Assembly: GCF_030272615.1 (NCBI RefSeq)
Contig: NC_081409.1
Coordinates: forward strand, 20,958,260-21,022,259
Direction of reading: 5' to 3'
DNA length: 64,000 nt
From: Cryptomeria japonica
Lineage: Eukaryota; Streptophyta; Pinopsida; Cupressales; Cupressaceae
Of the stretch, positions 60,431-64,000 are shown piece by piece. Made by a program: the position numbers and the translations under genes. The notes under the pieces were generated by a model. It worked only from the letters and a program-made list of their open reading frames with translations. It was not told where the DNA came from and searched no databases. Position 1 is the stretch's first letter, and the number at the start of each line of letters is the position of its first letter.

Positions 60431-62000
60431 AGTGTGACAAGTTTGTCCATGTTTAGGTCAAATTGTCATCTAGGGTCTAGTAGAGCAAATTGAGTCAATA
60501 ACGGTCACAATGGTCTAAATTGAGGAATCAAGTGACCAAAAGTCTATTTGAGTCATTTTTGATATTTTAGAATCAAATCTAATCATTTTGGGAGACTATG
60601 ATAGTCTAGAGTCTAAGTTGATTGAATTATGCAAAAGTTGTCATATTGTCAATTTGTTATCATGACAATTTTGCACTTTTTGTAAGTCATGATTTTCCAA
60701 TGGTCGGTCAGTTTGAAAAATAGTTGGAGGAGGTTGTGGTTATTTGGGAAACATCTTCAAAGGCACCAAACACTGAAGAATGTATGTTGGCTGAGTTGGT
60801 TGATTTGGAAAGAAATTGAAGTGTCAAGAACTGTTGGAAACTCAGAGAAACTGTCTATTTTTTGTTGATTGCATACTGAAGGTGGATTGGCAAGAATAGT
60901 CATGGCATAGTTACTATAACTAGATTTTTTTACCTTTATTTTTCTTTGAGTCTAAATTATTGAAGTGGCCGTTGCCCCATTCAACAAGCAAATCTTTACT
61001 GGGTAGCCTAAAACCCTTAAACCCCTAGGGTTTGACTGCAATAATTGGTTTTGGCCTATCAATCCTTAACTGGACATTCTGTTGTTATAGGAGATGATAG
61101 GCCACTGTATCATATATTAGTACCCAAAATTCATTAAGAGGATACAACAGGGTGAAGAGGATGGAGAACTAACCCTAGGTCTGGCGTCTCTATGTGACAG
61201 ACCAGTTTGATGAGTGCAGTGTGAGAGAATTGAGTGGTAGAACACTAGAAAAGGGTTTGAATGTTATAGAAGAGTAATTTGGAGGTTGAAAAATATTTCA
61301 TGGTCTGTGATGGTCACCCATTAGGATAACCAAACTATTTTGTGAAAGGCGTTCAGTTAAATACGTCTAAAAGCACTATTAGGTCTGTTAGTGCAACACT
61401 GGTTGGAATATCTACAAGTTGATTCGGTACCAGAAACTGAGATAGTGTTGAGAACTCCCAAAAGGGTATCTGAATATATATTTTTTTCTTAGATCCTCGA
61501 GGTGTCAAAAGTTATCACCCAATTCCCTCAAAACGAGGCCTAATTGCAACCGGTTCTGTTTATGGGCAAGTGAGTCAAAATTGATGTTCCAGTGGATCTA
61601 AATCATGAAATCATGTTTCATTTGTGTTAAGGTGTTGTGAGGACACCCCCCCAAGGATTGTTGTGTTGAATTGGTCAAGTGGGCCATTCAAACCTTAAAG
61701 TCTAGTAGTAGCCCACTTATGAAAGAAAGGATGTGTGTTGTCACACAAGAACTTGAGAAGCGTTAGCTCTTTTTAAGTGGAAATAGTGGATCCTTTGGAT
61801 CTCCCAAGGTGTTGTTTGGTGACATTGAACCATTTCTTGACTTGGTGCTATGTAAGGATCTTTAGAATTAGGGATTGTAGATTGAGTTCGTGTGCCTTAG
61901 AGATTGGTTGGAGCAAGGTTACCCTCCTTCTGGTCTATTGCTTCCTCGTCACATCCTAAGTGACAACCACATAATCATTTTTCAATAAATTATTAAACTT
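60431..62000. other. Spacer, no gene seen
   Basis: Moderately AT-rich, no frame with recognisable content. It could hold the non-coding 3' end or LTR of the gypsy fossil, but no terminal motif pair was found. Confidence 0.4.
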
Positions 62001-62522
62001 TTAACTTTTGCTGTATTTTTCTGCAGTAAAAAATCTAAGAATACCCTTTTGTAGAGCTCAAAGTCATGAATCTAGACATATATATATATTTTAAATTTTT
62101 GATAATTAATTTGAATGTGTTTTATTTTTTAAATATTGCAAGTAGGTTTTTAAATTTGAGAAGAGGCTAATTTGAAATTAAAAAAAATATTAAATCGTAT
62201 TAAAATATTTTACAAAATATATATTTCATTAGAGGATAAAATCTTTTCCAAAAGGGTATAATTTATTTTTTGGTAATGATAAACTTAATAGACAAAAAGT
62301 GACACCAAATTAAAACTATCAAATTCAGCTATGTTGGACTTTAAAATGTTATTACGAGGAAAACATACATCAAAATTTAATTTTTCTTTTTTTCTACATT
62401 GCATATGCATGTCATTACTATGCAGTACGATATGATAGGAAATATAGATACAGTTCGACCCAATATAAAAGTGCATGACAATATTCCACAGTTGGAGAAT
62501 ATAGATATACAACTATAGAACA

Positions 62523-62725
62523 AGGAAGTCGACATACAATAGTCGACATTAGTTTGTGCGGTCCGTGAAGAAGACTCGCGTCTTTCGATTATCTCCTGTA
62601 GATCATCAAAGGATATATACAACAGTCCGTATTAATAATCTACAGGATACTGCAATACGTAGATTTAATGATCTACATCAAATTATTATTATTAGTCCCG
62701 CCTATCTATAGGCGGAGACTAATGT
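62523..62725. repeat. Cluster of short inverted repeats
   Basis: GTCGAC appears twice around ATACAATA (about 62528-62547). CCTGTAGAT and ATCTACAGG form a 9-bp inverted pair about 40 bp apart (about 62595-62645). GTAGAT-TTAATG-ATCTAC follows (about 62657). TAGTC-CCGCCTAT and ATAGGCGGAGACTA form a strong hairpin with a one-base bulge (about 62693-62722). Function unknown; a decayed small foldback element is possible. Confidence 0.65.
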
Positions 62726-64000
62726 TTTCATTTCCATCGCTTTTTCAATTTACTTTGCTCCAAAAACCGTGTCATACATTTATCCTATAGTTTATCCTAT
62801 TGTTGACTTAATTTATTTATTAATATCATTTTTCTCATATTTTTTAGATTTTCCTGATCGGCTAGTGTACTTTTTCTTGGGGTTTTTTTTTTTTTTCTTT
62901 AAAATATAAATAAATGTAAAATAGATGACCAATCAAATGTTGAGCAGGGAAAAAATTAAAATGATTTTCCAATGTTTGTAAAAATTGAAATCTGATCGTG
63001 TTAAAGCTTATCTTAAGCAAGATTAAAAAGTCAGTCGGTCCCACCAATCATGGTTTTTTATTTGGTAGGATTTTTGCCAGTTTGGGTCGCATAGGAATTA
63101 TCCTCTACATTCACGCTATCCATTGTAATTTGCTGTTTGACAACCACATATCCATATTGCAGTCTTCCTGGTTCAGGAAAATGTTCCACGTTGTCGGTCA
63201 CAGACAACTACTAGCAAGACCTTAAAAAATCTCATATAGCTCACACACATATTTTTAAAAATTTGTAAAAGATTAATATGTTCAAGAGCAAATGAACTTT
63301 AAATAAAAAATTCCTAAATTTTTTTAAAAATAATATTTAACATTATTTTTTATATCAAAAGATAATTAAAAAATTATATAACCAAAATTAATTCCTTAAA
63401 ACTATTTAAATATGTTTTTTTGTATTTTTTGTTTTTTAATTGTGATTTTTTAAAATATTTTTTTGTACTTTTAGTTTTTTATTGTGATTTTATTTGTGAT
63501 TTTATTTGTAAAATAAGTTCTTGAATCTAATAAAAAGTCAAAGAAAGAGTCTATTTTGAACAATCAATAAAAAATAAAATGAGAGTCTATAGTCAAACAC
63601 AATCAAATAACAATTATACCCCAACATAGAGAGTAATCATAATAGAAGCATATAAATACATTGAAAAATGATAGATTATATCAACTCAAAAAATCAATGA
63701 AAGCTAGATTATATAAACTCAAAAAATCAAAGAAAGAGACTTGCCTTCAAACATAAAAAAAATTAACAATCAAACAATCAAATCACAATTAATAGTCTAA
63801 TAACAATCAAAAAATCAAATTACAATTAATAGTCAAACAAATATTAGCAATTACACCTTTTACACTGTAGTGATTAATTTTTAAAATCACATAAAATACA
63901 CGAATTAATGATAGATAAAATCTATTAAAAATAAAAGAGAGAAAATGTAGAAAGACCTCTGGACATATTGTAAGGGAATATAATCCGATGTTGAAAGTCA
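62726..64000. other. Very AT-rich spacer, no gene seen
   Basis: Long A- and T-rich stretches with repeated AATCAAA, AACAATCAAA and CAATTA words near 63590-63850. No recognisable coding, RNA or mobile-element sequence. Confidence 0.5.

Noticed and set aside
62377-62622. 81-codon minus-strand frame with a plausible N-terminal part (DDLQEIIERRESSS)
   Set aside because: Short, overlaps the inverted-repeat cluster, and has no partner exon or recognised family nearby.

Overview
The window reads as a repeat-dominated nuclear region of a land plant, most likely a gymnosperm such as a conifer. This is an inference from the very low gene density, long AT-rich spacers, layered old transposons, an extracellular leucine-rich-repeat receptor-like gene and a Tork/Tnt1-like copia element. 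No intact single-copy host gene is visible. There are two 500-base assembly gaps (3036-3535 and 21242-21741).

Layout. 1-2.4 kb: a damaged copy of an unrecognised multi-exon gene ('gene A'). 3.6-9.1 kb: a heavily decayed Ty3/gypsy fossil with foreign DNA inside it. 10.4-11.85 kb: a ~360-bp tandem array. 12.3-12.96 kb: a ~110-bp tandem array that stops exactly where a second, better copy of gene A and its 5' region begins. That 5' region carries palindromic sites spaced exactly 29 bp apart. 16.5-17.7 kb: a second array of the same ~360-bp family. 18.3-21.2 kb, minus strand: a transposase-like gene convergent with gene A. 21.7-24.96 kb: a LINE truncated at its 3' end.

24.96-34.4 kb: a ~9.4-kb structure bounded by long imperfect inverted repeats. 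It holds purine/pyrimidine tracts and ~6.3 kb of a 20-bp minisatellite that keeps switching orientation. 34.4-35.7 kb: a fragment of a leucine-rich-repeat gene. 36.8-39.1 kb: a candidate solo LTR. 39.1-44.9 kb: non-coding DNA with a segmental duplication that carries a tRNA-derived SINE. 45.5-48.6 kb: a nearly full-length receptor-like protein gene with one frameshift and one early stop. 48.6-52.7 kb: AT-rich spacer with degenerate repeats. 52.75-60.06 kb: a chromovirus-type gypsy 3' part, split by a structurally complete copia element (53975-59990, with target-site duplication). About 60.07-60.43 kb: a minus-strand SINE. The rest is AT-rich, without recognisable genes.

The most interesting hypothesis is that gene A and the convergent transposase-like gene are the two genes of one undescribed DNA transposon, with the phased palindromes as subterminal binding sites. 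Its right end would lie in the second gap. The second standout is the inverted-repeat-bounded, strand-switching minisatellite block.
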